This document shows positions 1-5,579 of a DNA stretch of 12,688 nucleotides, in pieces (positions within the stretch are counted from its first letter, which is position 1; the number at the start of each line of letters is the position of its first letter). The stretch covers positions 1-12,688 of the forward strand of contig JAWOEH010000216.1 of NCBI GenBank assembly GCA_046482855.1, read 5' to 3'. The notes beneath the pieces are model-generated. The model was given only the letters and a program-made list of their open reading frames with translations, was not told the DNA's origin and did no database searches. The DNA is from CAYVSF01 sp046482855 (lineage in GTDB: Bacteria > Bacteroidota > Bacteroidia > Bacteroidales > UBA12077). Both the position numbers and the translations under genes were made by a program.

Positions 1-13
1 TAGAGGTCAGTAG
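1..13. repeat. Left terminal inverted repeat of the IS
   Basis: TAGAGGTCAGTAG is the perfect inverted copy of 948-960. The transposase stop codon TAA (minus strand) occupies 14-16, immediately inside this repeat. Confidence 0.85.
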
Positions 14-907
14 TTAAGCACCTATTAAATCCTTTTGATATACTTTTTCGCCATTAATCATTCTTCGTATTAAATTGTTAAAAATATTCTCCTTCATCTG
101 CGAACGATTGATACGATAGCAAAACTCATTGAAATACTTATTGATATGCCATTCGCTTACCCAAGAGTAAGTCGTTCTTATCCACGATTTAATCTGATGA
201 ATCATTGTATGAAGAGCTTTGAAGTTCAGTCCTCCTTGGCTTTCTATTTGTTCTATATTATATTCTTTCATTAGTGGACGATATCCTTTCCAACAATCTG
301 TGGTCACAATGGCCTCAGTTGAAATATGTGAATCAAAAAGCTTTCTTAATTCCTTTGCCGAATAATTGTCGATCTTTATAGAATACATTCTCTTCACCTT
401 TCCGTCCTCTGTCAGCTCTACAGCACATACAGCCTTCTTTTTCTTACTGTCATAACTTCTGCCAATTTTACCCTCTTCTTTCCCGCCTACTACGAACTCA
501 TCTATATGTACATGACCATCCATCGGGTTATTGCCACTTGATTTCATTGCTTCTCTAATCTTATGCATGAAAAGTCTGGCTGTTTTCTCGGTTACTCCAA
601 CACGGTCTGCCATATAACTAGCTGACAGACTCTTGGTTGTTGTAGCCATTTCAAAGCAGATATAAAATGCCTTACGCACCCCAAACTTGACCTTGTGAAA
701 GAGCGTATTGGCTGTAGCTGATTCGATGTGAGCACACTTATTGCAGATTCTGGCGTGGTGTTCTCTCTGTTGGTAGGCATTATGCCCACATTTAACACAC
801 TTGTAGCCGTCTTGCCACTTGATATTCGCTAAATATTCAAGACAATCATCATTGCTTCGGAACCGATCAGCGAACTCTAGAGCATTTTGTCCTTTAAATA
901 ATTCCAT
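14..907 (-). CDS. IS1595-family transposase (ISXO2-like, zinc ribbon)
   Basis: This enzyme cuts and joins DNA to move the insertion sequence that encodes it. The protein is 297 residues. An N-terminal zinc ribbon uses Cys37, Cys40, Cys55 and Cys58. A helix-turn-helix-like stretch follows at about 88-120, and then an RNase H-like catalytic domain. Two catalytic aspartates are visible, Asp136 in HIDEFVVGGK and Asp204 in TTDCWKGY. The third metal ligand should lie near the IHQIKSWIR stretch (residues 236-244) or the YFNEFCYRINR stretch (258-268), but I cannot fix it. The open frame continues upstream to 1018, but that would cross the right terminal repeat into flanking DNA. The ATG at 907, giving MELFKGQ, is the start that keeps the gene inside the element. 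No frameshift or truncation is visible. Confidence 0.9.
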   Translation of the reverse strand: MELFKGQNALEFADRFRSNDDCLEYLANIKWQDGYKCVKCGHNAYQQREHHARICNKCAHIESATANTLFHKVKFGVRKAFYICFEMATTTKSLSASYMADRVGVTEKTARLFMHKIREAMKSSGNNPMDGHVHIDEFVVGGKEEGKIGRSYDSKKKKAVCAVELTEDGKVKRMYSIKIDNYSAKELRKLFDSHISTEAIVTTDCWKGYRPLMKEYNIEQIESQGGLNFKALHTMIHQIKSWIRTTYSWVSEWHINKYFNEFCYRINRSQMKENIFNNLIRRMINGEKVYQKDLIGA

Positions 908-947
908 AAAACCATCGTATTTACTGGATACAAATATAAGTAAATAT

Positions 948-960
948 CTACTGACCTCTA
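948..960. repeat. Right terminal inverted repeat of the IS
   Basis: CTACTGACCTCTA is the inverted copy of bases 1-13. It lies 40 bp upstream of the chosen transposase start and marks the right boundary of the element. Confidence 0.85.
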
Positions 961-1182
961 AATAAGTTATGAAGATTTTGATGGTTGTTGGTGTATCCTG
1001 ATATGTGTTTTGTCTCAACGGTCCCAGCTATGCATTGTGCGGGATTCCAAGACATTTTACTTTTCGTTTACCGATAAGTCTGTATTGAATAAAGCAGGTT
1101 AGAAAGGTAATTCTTCATTATTTATTTGAGATTCAGATTTCGGAAATTTCGATTTGTAAAATGTATTTAAAAAGAGACCAAC
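961..1182. other. IS flank without a recognisable gene
   Basis: This stretch lies between the insertion sequence and the DUF523 remnant. Minus-strand reading frames are broken by stops and match nothing I know. It may hold the decayed 3' part of the DUF523 gene, because the family normally continues well past the point where recognisable similarity ends here. Confidence 0.4.
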
Positions 1183-1491
1183 TGTACACGACAGATTTCG
1201 TGATTGAAGAATTGCCTTCGTGATATTCTTTTCTCTGCATATTCTGAGGGGGTCTTCTGCTCCTTTGATGAAATACTCTGTGAAATCTGCTCCTGATTAG
1301 CTAATAACAACCTTTTTAGGATTTTTCTTGATTTCGCACCATACTCGTGGAGTCGGCAATCCAACCATCAGCTCCGGACAATGGGCAATGGCTTCTCCGG
1401 TTTCGACCATTTTTTCAAATTTGCAATGTTTGTACTTGTACCATTTTTATCGACAATTGATGCTCACTAAGTAAGAGCTGATTAAATACAA
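1183..1491 (-). pseudogene. DUF523 (TudS/YbbK-like) gene remnant with two in-frame stops
   Basis: A single minus-strand frame of 103 codons reads as a DUF523 protein interrupted by two TAA stops. DUF523 includes TudS, a 2-thiouracil desulfurase that carries an iron-sulfur cluster on conserved cysteines. The visible hallmarks, in order, are: an N-terminal LYLISSYLVSINCR where intact members read about ISACLLG-NCRYDG; the family signature CPELMVGLPTPR (normally CPE-GGLPTPR); DFTEYFIKGAEDPLRI (normally DVTE-FLKGAE); and ITKAILQSRNLSCT (normally KKAILK-RSPSCG). The first conserved cysteine is a tyrosine codon, one transition away. The first stop sits where the RYDG tyrosine is expected; the second lies just before SGADF. 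A TTG stands where the start codon should be. Similarity ends after SCT, so the 3' half is lost or decayed. The frame itself is unshifted, which suggests fairly recent decay by substitution. From 1492 to the SecB-like gene end at 1697 I see nothing. Confidence 0.75.
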
Positions 1492-1696
1492 TTGTACGGG
1501 ATTTGGTTATACATTGTTTACCTGATTATTGCTTATGGAATTGGGCCACAATAGTAGTGCAAATCCAGTCTGTGAACATTGTGCAGGCGGATTATTAACT
1601 TCTGTTTTTTTGAATAAAATCGTTTGCATATGACAGTTTTGGGCTCTTGTATTGGGAAGGTCTAGGCTAAAATTAACATCACTATTCTATTCAGTT

Positions 1697-2125
1697 TTAT
1701 TTATCTTCTAAATCAACTGAAATTTCAGGTAAGTCACCTTGGAAAAATTGGGTAGGAATAATTAATGGTCCGGTTACATTTCCCATATTAGTAGTTAATG
1801 TTGTAATGAAGGATCTAACATAAGGAAACATTATAGCTGGTGCATTTGCATTCACAAAGGTCTTTTTAAGACTGTGTTCTTTAAACCTTTTGTCAAATTC
1901 AAATTCCCCTATCCCAACAACAAAAAGGTCAAAGTAGTTATCGCAGTGCAATGATATTTCCATGAAAATCTTAAATGTTGATTCATTATTCTCGGGGTAA
2001 AATACCTTAGGATCTACATTTAAATCAATTTTAGCCTGCCCATCATATTGTTTGACTGTATTGAATTTTATATTAATAAAATCAACACCATGAAATTTTA
2101 ATTTTGGTTGATTTACAACATCCAT
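1697..2125 (-). CDS. SecB-like chaperone of a toxin-antitoxin-chaperone module
   Basis: This 142-residue protein belongs to the SecB fold family. Housekeeping SecB is a tetrameric cytosolic chaperone; solitary SecB-like proteins in TAC modules instead hold an unstable antitoxin folded and release it when phage proteins compete. The N-terminal half is the beta-rich part (about 9-75, with KLKFHGVDFINIKF and an EISLHCDNYFDLFVVGIGEF strand). The C-terminal half carries the SecB hallmark NANAPAIMFPYVRSFITTLT at 92-111, then GPLIIPTQFF at 119-128; SecB proper has a comparable FPY-R-LIS-LT-RGGFPP-L-L-P-NF pattern. The start codon ATG overlaps the stop of the preceding gene as TAATG, pointing to translational coupling. 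Its position as third gene after a toxin-like and a small-protein gene supports the TAC role over a general export role. The family call is firm; the TAC role is inferred. Confidence 0.85.
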   Translation of the reverse strand: MDVVNQPKLKFHGVDFINIKFNTVKQYDGQAKIDLNVDPKVFYPENNESTFKIFMEISLHCDNYFDLFVVGIGEFEFDKRFKEHSLKKTFVNANAPAIMFPYVRSFITTLTTNMGNVTGPLIIPTQFFQGDLPEISVDLEDK

Positions 2126-2367
2126 TATGCAGCCTTTCTATTTGTTGGACTAGTTGGTAGGAAGTTATCTTCTGAGTTAAAATTAGCTTTTTGCTTGCAA
2201 GAAAAAATAGGTTGATTTTTACTTTGCATGTTTATAAATGAACCGTTGCCAAGCAATTTAGTGTAATCACCAAGTCGCTTATTTAATAGCCACTTCGTCA
2301 AACTATCAGATGTTTCTTGTTCAAATAGTTCATCAATTTCCTTATCTAGTTTATCTAAGTCTATCAT
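2125..2367 (-). CDS. Putative antitoxin of the TAC module (small hypothetical protein)
   Basis: This is an 80-residue protein that I do not recognise by sequence; the antitoxin role rests on context. It sits between an ADP-ribosyltransferase-like toxin candidate and a SecB-like chaperone, where TAC modules keep the antitoxin. The N-terminal part (2-32) is acidic and probably helical, with DKLDKEIDELFEQE followed by SLTKWLLNKRL. From about residue 40 it turns polar and probably unstructured (FINMQSKNQPIFSCKQ, then FNSEDNFLPTSPT). Such a tail would fit the chaperone-addiction segment that makes TAC antitoxins depend on SecB-like partners. No helix-turn-helix is visible. The open frame extends upstream to a TTG at 2409 inside the toxin gene. 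I prefer the ATG at 2367: it lies 7 bp after the toxin stop and is preceded by a purine-rich AAAGAAACG. The stop shares one base with the chaperone start. Confidence 0.65.
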   Translation of the reverse strand: MIDLDKLDKEIDELFEQETSDSLTKWLLNKRLGDYTKLLGNGSFINMQSKNQPIFSCKQKANFNSEDNFLPTSPTNRKAA

Positions 2368-2374
2368 CGTTTCT

Positions 2375-2878
2375 TTATTTAGCGGATTCTCCAGTAAAAT
2401 GGAGCGCAAAATTAACCATTTTCATCTTATTGTATAATGCTAATTGAATTCTTTTTTTGTACTGAAATTCTTTAACAATATAATGCCCAGGGTTTTTAGA
2501 TATATCTTGAAATAAGATTCCATCAAATTTTGTCCATTTCTCTCTTTCTTTAAAAAAATCGTTAATTTCTTTTAGGCTCGGTTTAGTTCCTGTGTTTCGT
2601 AAAAAATGTTTTGCTGCCTTTTCAATTTGTTTTACCCAAAAGAAATAATGCTCTCTATTAAACACTGTATCTAATACATTGTCTAGAGCTATGTCTGCTT
2701 TATAGATATCATACTTTCCTGTTTTGTTTTTAAACTTAATTCCCCAATAAGCTGCATCATCTTCATTTTCCCAAAAATAATATGCTACACCAAGCCATGC
2801 ATTATCCTTATTACAAATTATGGGCTCTGTTAATTCGTCACCTCTATTTTCCTGTGTATGATAATACGTAAATCTCAT
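2375..2878 (-). CDS. Putative ADP-ribosyltransferase-like toxin of the TAC module
   Basis: This 167-residue protein is probably the toxin of the module. What I see is a short first strand with YYHT at 5-8, then NAWLGVAYYFWENEDDAAYW at 26-45, then a helical middle (74-113), and a strand-rich end with FDGILFQDI (118-126) and FQYKKRIQLAL (138-148). The spacing of YHx, G-x-YF-x-E-x5-A-x-W and a late basic strand resembles ADP-ribosyltransferase folds, in which a His or Arg and a Tyr hold NAD. His7 and Tyr33/Tyr34 are the candidates. A late catalytic Glu or Gln (Glu137, Gln139 or Gln145) is possible but unproven. In CmdTAC the toxin CmdT ADP-ribosylates mRNA on phage infection, and the gene order there is the same. 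The gene is first in the operon. It follows an inverted repeat that could be an operator. Alternatives are another nuclease or transferase toxin. The toxin role is likely; the chemistry is inferred. Confidence 0.6.
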   Translation of the reverse strand: MRFTYYHTQENRGDELTEPIICNKDNAWLGVAYYFWENEDDAAYWGIKFKNKTGKYDIYKADIALDNVLDTVFNREHYFFWVKQIEKAAKHFLRNTGTKPSLKEINDFFKEREKWTKFDGILFQDISKNPGHYIVKEFQYKKRIQLALYNKMKMVNFALHFTGESAK

Positions 2879-2902
2879 CTTATTGTTTAAATATTAAAAT
2901 AA

Positions 2903-2930
2903 GCGATTTCGCTTTGACTATCCAAATCGC
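2903..2930. promoter_or_regulatory. Inverted repeat upstream of the TAC operon, candidate operator
   Basis: GCGATTT (2903-2909) and AAATCGC (2924-2930) are perfect 7-bp inverted arms with a 14-bp spacer. The repeat lies 25 bp upstream of the toxin ATG on the minus strand. Within the left arm, GCGATTTCGC also holds a short palindrome, GCGA-TT-TCGC. The location suits autoregulation, as in most toxin-antitoxin operons. No convincing TAnnTTTG box is visible nearby, so the promoter itself is not placed. Confidence 0.4.
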
Positions 2931-3020
2931 ATAGAATAAAAATTAATTACTAGCTAAGTCATCTCTGCTTGTGGTTGATTATCAGTGCTTAGTAGTTATT
3001 TGTTTCACTTGTGGAGTGTG

Positions 3021-3220
3021 TGTGTTGGTGTTACGCATCTAAAGTAATAAAATTTTCACGCAAAAGGGTAGGGTGTGTAGGGTTTTTTGCGGTGGCTTCT
3101 ACTGCGTTGCCTTCGAGAGCCTGCCTACCGAAGGTATGGCCTGCCTTTCGAGTTCGCGCACTTCGGCTCCGCTCACTTCGACTCCGCTCACTGAGCGCAG
3201 GAAGCATGGGAAGCTTTTTT
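3021..3220 (+). repeat. Repeat element copy A (between the TAC and Fic genes)
   Basis: This is the first of two directly oriented copies of one element; the other is at 4761-4938. It starts with a conserved module of about 63 bp (3021-3083) that shares the uninterrupted core TTTTCACGCAAAAGGGTAGG at 3053-3072. A variable GC-rich middle follows. It holds a 15-bp tandem repeat (3159-3173 and 3174-3188, CACTTCGGCTCCGCT with one mismatch) and a small hairpin, CGCTCA-C-TGAGCG, at 3185-3197. The element ends in AGCTTTTTT at 3212-3220, as the other copy does. The open frame across it (3011-3226, plus strand) is low-complexity and not a gene. Strand is given by the orientation of the core. Confidence 0.7.
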
Positions 3221-3423
3221 TGTTGAGCTCAAGAACCTCCCTTTAAATGACATCTATCAAAAAAATGACGCCTGTAGGACGTGACTCGATTTTTTCGATG
3301 GCACCGCAAACCAGCCAGTAAGAGAATTCTACGCTGGGTGGTCCCGATAAACCGGGATAAATGGGGAGAGATGTACATTGGGGCTAAGGTCCGTCAGTCG
3401 CGTACTCGATTGCCAACCAGACT
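3221..3423. other. Gene-free stretch 3' of the Fic gene
   Basis: No gene is recognised here. A short hairpin, TCCCG-ATAAAC-CGGGA, lies at 3342-3357. On the minus strand one frame reads protein-like near 3245-3315, ending IEKIESRPTGVIFLIDVI before a stop, but a stop interrupts it upstream and no start is evident. It may be a decayed gene or part of a dispersed repeat. Confidence 0.35.
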
Positions 3424-4548
3424 TTATCTAAATAAATTTAAATAATTATCAAATGAATATACTCTGCTTCTTTGTCCTCCGGTCTTTTCTTTCAGTACAT
3501 TAAGTCTCTCTAAATCTGAAATCAATTTGTAAGAAGATGGCATTGAAATCGAAGCTACCTCACTTACCTTATTGGCTGTAATCATTGGACGTTTATACAA
3601 ATAGTCGATTACTTTCTTGGCCTTTATTGCTCTACTCCCTAATGATTGAATGTCAATATCAATTTGTTTTTGGAGTTGCAAAATATTATCAAAAGTGGTG
3701 ATTCCATTTTTTGCCGTTTCAATCACTCCTACAAGAAAGAACTTATACCATTGACCTAAGTCATTTTTTTCTCTTACTGCTGTTAAATTATCATAATACA
3801 ATTTCCTGTTTTTCTCAAAAAAATCGGATAAATACAAAACTGGTTTTTGCAATATTCCTTTGCTTACCAAGTAAAGTGGAATTATCAATCGTCCTACTCT
3901 GCCATTTCCATCAAGAAAAGGATGAATTGTCTCAAATTGGTAATGCACTAATCCTATTTTAAGCATTTCAGGTATATAAAATGCTTCATTATGAACGAAT
4001 TTCTCAATGTCACTCATTAATTCAGGAACAGAACTATGAACAGGAGGAATAAATACAGCATCATTTATTGTTGCTCCACCCATCCAGTTTTGAGTAATTC
4101 TAAATTTACCTGGTTGTTTCTTTTCTCCACGTACTCCTTGAAGTAAAATACGATGGGATTCTCTTATTAATCGTGATGAAAATGGTAATTTATCAAGGTG
4201 CTCAATAGCCCTTTCCATCGCTTTTATGTAGTTCTGAACTTCTTCCCAATCATCTCGTTTATCTAATGGCAGGTCCTCTTTGTCTAAAAGAGCTTCATCC
4301 ATACTAGTCTGAGTTCCTTCAATTTTACTACTTTGAGTGGCTTCCTTTAACACATGCATGCTGATAAACAAATCTATATTTGGAATGTATTTTGAATACA
4401 TATCCAATCGACCTAACTCTCTATCCGCCTGGCTTAACAACTGCAATATTTCCATGTCATCAATTTGCAACTGTTTATTGATGAATTCGGGTTGAAAGCT
4501 TTTATAATACCCCTGACGAATGTATTGTCCTGATTTAAACTGTTTCAT
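3424..4548 (-). CDS. Fic family AMP-transferase, class II, with C-terminal winged helix
   Basis: Fic enzymes transfer AMP from ATP to hydroxyl groups of target proteins. This one has 374 residues, the usual size for the SoFic-type class. The N-terminal part carries the inhibitory helix motif (S/T)xxxE(G/N), seen as Ser73-SKI-Glu77-Gly78; its glutamate normally blocks productive ATP binding. The active-site motif HPFLDGNGRVGR is complete at 209-220, with catalytic His209, Asp213 and both arginines. NWMGGATINDAVFIPP at 154-169 fits the target-binding flap. Residues about 305-374 resemble a winged helix (RPMITANKVSEVASIS, then SDLERLNVL), often used for DNA binding or dimerisation. The key residues look intact, so the enzyme should be active once inhibition is relieved. 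The gene stands alone between two copies of a repeat element. Repeated half-sites over its promoter suggest self-regulation. Target unknown. Confidence 0.93.
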   Translation of the reverse strand: MKQFKSGQYIRQGYYKSFQPEFINKQLQIDDMEILQLLSQADRELGRLDMYSKYIPNIDLFISMHVLKEATQSSKIEGTQTSMDEALLDKEDLPLDKRDDWEEVQNYIKAMERAIEHLDKLPFSSRLIRESHRILLQGVRGEKKQPGKFRITQNWMGGATINDAVFIPPVHSSVPELMSDIEKFVHNEAFYIPEMLKIGLVHYQFETIHPFLDGNGRVGRLIIPLYLVSKGILQKPVLYLSDFFEKNRKLYYDNLTAVREKNDLGQWYKFFLVGVIETAKNGITTFDNILQLQKQIDIDIQSLGSRAIKAKKVIDYLYKRPMITANKVSEVASISMPSSYKLISDLERLNVLKEKTGGQRSRVYSFDNYLNLFR

Positions 4549-4562
4549 TGGGAAATTTTAAA

Positions 4563-4570
4563 CAAAGATA
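4563..4570 (-). promoter_or_regulatory. -7 promoter box of the Fic gene
   Basis: Read on the minus strand, TATCTTTG fits the Bacteroidota -7 consensus TAnnTTTG exactly. It lies 14 bp upstream of the Fic ATG at 4548, which implies a very short leader. No good TTTG box is seen at the expected -33 distance, so an activator or a weak upstream box is possible. Confidence 0.6.
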
Positions 4571-4573
4571 ACT

Positions 4574-4625
4574 CTTATTTAATTATTTTGCGATTTTCTT
4601 AAATAAGAAGTTTTGTTATTTAAGA
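4574..4625. promoter_or_regulatory. Three alternating half-sites upstream of Fic, candidate operator
   Basis: CTTATTTAA at 4574-4582 and TTAAATAAG at 4599-4607 are perfect 9-bp inverted arms with a 16-bp spacer. The second arm pairs again with a third: TCTTAAATAA (4597-4606) and TTATTTAAGA (4616-4625) are perfect 10-bp inverted arms with a 9-bp spacer. The array begins 3 bp upstream of the -7 box and covers the -33 area, so a bound protein could block RNA polymerase. The Fic protein's own C-terminal winged helix is an obvious candidate binder, but that is inference. Confidence 0.5.
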
Positions 4626-4760
4626 AAACAAGACCGTTTCTTTTATACAGAGTGCTTCTCAGCTTTGTTTACAAACTTGAAATTCTAAGGCATAACTCCT
4701 TATACATCCGCAAAGGGTAATTGTCCGTACCTTAGGCTTCGTTTATTTAGTCTATAGCTT

Positions 4761-4938
4761 GTGTGTTTTGGTGCTAGGTATCTAAATTTATAAATTTTCA
4801 CGCAAAAGGGTAGGATGTGTGGGGTAATTTGGTGGTAGGTGATTGAGCGGAGTCGAAATCACCTAATTGCTACTCCGCTCAATCACCCAATTTCGACTCC
4901 GTTGCCTGAGACTCTCGAAGGCAACCTTTAGCTTTTTT
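4761..4938 (+). repeat. Repeat element copy B (between the Fic and DUF2200 genes)
   Basis: This is the second copy of the element at 3021-3220, in the same orientation. The conserved module spans 4761-4825 with the identical 20-base core at 4795-4814. The middle is unlike copy A in detail but is again GC-rich and palindromic. A perfect 16-bp inverted repeat (4838-4853 with 4872-4887, GGTGATTGAGCGGAGT) has an 18-bp loop. A competing 11-bp pairing (4848-4858 with 4891-4901) could form instead. It ends with AGCTTTTTT at 4930-4938. The motif TTCGACTCCGCTCA or a close variant occurs in both copies. From 4626 to 4760, between the Fic operator and this element, I see no gene. Confidence 0.7.
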
Positions 4939-4976
4939 CGACAGGCTTCCTTCGGTTTTGCTCCAAAAACCTGACG

Positions 4977-5336
4977 CTATGCTTCGCGTAAAATCTTTTC
5001 CATTTTGCGCCCCTTGGCTAATTCGTCCACTAATTTGTCCAGGTATCGCACCTTTTGTGTTAGTGGATTGTTGACTTCTTCCACTCGAACACCACAAACG
5101 GCTCCTGTAATGAGATGCGCACTGGGGTTTATTGTTGCCCGCTTGAAAAAAGTTTCAAACGTAACATTTTCTTCAATCAGATCCTGAAGCTTCTCTTCAT
5201 CAAAACCCGTTAACCATTCGATCACCTGATGCAATTCTTGCATGGTTCGGCCTTTCTTTTCAACTTTTGTGACATAATGCGGATATACAGAAGCAAATGT
5301 CATTTTTGCAATGCGTTCATCCTGTTTGTTTGCCAT
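4977..5336 (-). CDS. DUF2200 family protein
   Basis: The 119-residue product matches the DUF2200 family over its full length; members are about 115-120 residues and have no assigned function. Recognisable family blocks are MTFASVYPHYVTKVEKKGRT near the N terminus, WLTGFDEEKLQDLI, FETFFKRATINP, LITGAVCGVRVEEV and YLDKLVDELAKGRKMEKIL at the C terminus. It is predicted to be soluble and cytosolic. The open frame extends upstream to a TTG at 5363, but the ATG at 5336 (MANKQDERIAKMTF) gives the usual length and is preferred. It lies 39 bp downstream of the end of a membrane-protein remnant on the same strand and 38 bp upstream of repeat copy B. It may be cargo of the accessory region rather than part of a pathway. 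Confidence 0.88.
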   Translation of the reverse strand: MANKQDERIAKMTFASVYPHYVTKVEKKGRTMQELHQVIEWLTGFDEEKLQDLIEENVTFETFFKRATINPSAHLITGAVCGVRVEEVNNPLTQKVRYLDKLVDELAKGRKMEKILREA

Positions 5337-5375
5337 GCTTATGGTTTTTTTAGGGTTGGTCAATTCTGCTTGTTG

Positions 5376-5579
5376 TTATTTCCTGGTTCTAAGGAATATC
5401 ATGACTATAAGTGTGGTTACAACACCCAGCACTAAAGCGCCAATAAATCCCTGAACAGCGTAGTTTTGGTCATTGAAGAAAGCTTCCGCCTCTGCTAAAG
5501 TTTTGTGATGTCCGGTTTCCAATGAATACTTAATTACGTTGGGAAAATAGTCAGGTGTAATGACATAGGAATGTGTTAA
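5376..5579 (-). pseudogene. 3' remnant of a membrane-protein gene (possibly DUF4199-like)
   Basis: A minus-strand frame of 67 codons plus stop reads as a real protein end but has no plausible start codon. It begins about TPDYFPNVIKYSLE, continues LAEAEAFFNDQNYAVQGF, and ends with a hydrophobic helix, IGALVLGVVTTLIVMIFL, followed by RTRK. A soluble loop, one last transmembrane helix and a basic cytoplasmic tail resemble the C terminus of DUF4199-type membrane proteins of Bacteroidota, a tentative match. The frame opens inside the end of the upstream TonB-C gene (overlap 5576-5579). The missing 5' part may have been lost by a deletion that joined this fragment to that gene. A small protein from a rare start codon is possible but less likely. 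Confidence 0.5.

Larger units (their letters stand above)
1..960 (-). mobile_element. IS1595-family insertion sequence, complete
   Basis: The element is bounded by perfect 13-bp terminal inverted repeats, TAGAGGTCAGTAG at 1-13 and its reverse complement at 948-960. Its only gene is a zinc-ribbon transposase on the minus strand, whose stop codon directly abuts the left repeat. A length of about 960 bp suits a minimal IS1595-type element. The window begins at the first base of the left repeat, so the target duplication cannot be seen. On the right the first flanking bases are AAATAAGT, and an 8-bp duplication is usual for this family. Ends and transposase are intact, so it could still be mobile. 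Confidence 0.85.

Noticed and set aside
14..1018. Longer transposase reading frame starting at 1018
   Set aside because: Its first 37 codons would cross the right terminal repeat (948-960) and begin in flanking DNA; the ATG at 907 keeps the gene inside the element.
1167..1364. 65-codon minus-strand open frame
   Set aside because: It is a shifted frame over the DUF523 remnant; the conserved family blocks are in the neighbouring frame.
3011..3226. 71-codon plus-strand open frame
   Set aside because: It runs through repeat element A and translates to low-complexity Arg/Leu/Ser repeats from the tandem TTCGACTCCGCT units.
3021..4938. Integron gene cassettes with attC sites
   Set aside because: The repeats have a conserved end and a foldable middle, but no RYYYAAC/GTTRRRY boxes conserved between copies and no integrase in the window.
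4879..5097. 72-codon minus-strand open frame overlapping DUF2200
   Set aside because: It is a different frame over the DUF2200 3' end and repeat element B, with no protein-like character.
5337..5363. Upstream TTG start for DUF2200
   Set aside because: The extra nine residues are not part of the family; an ATG at 5336 gives the usual length.
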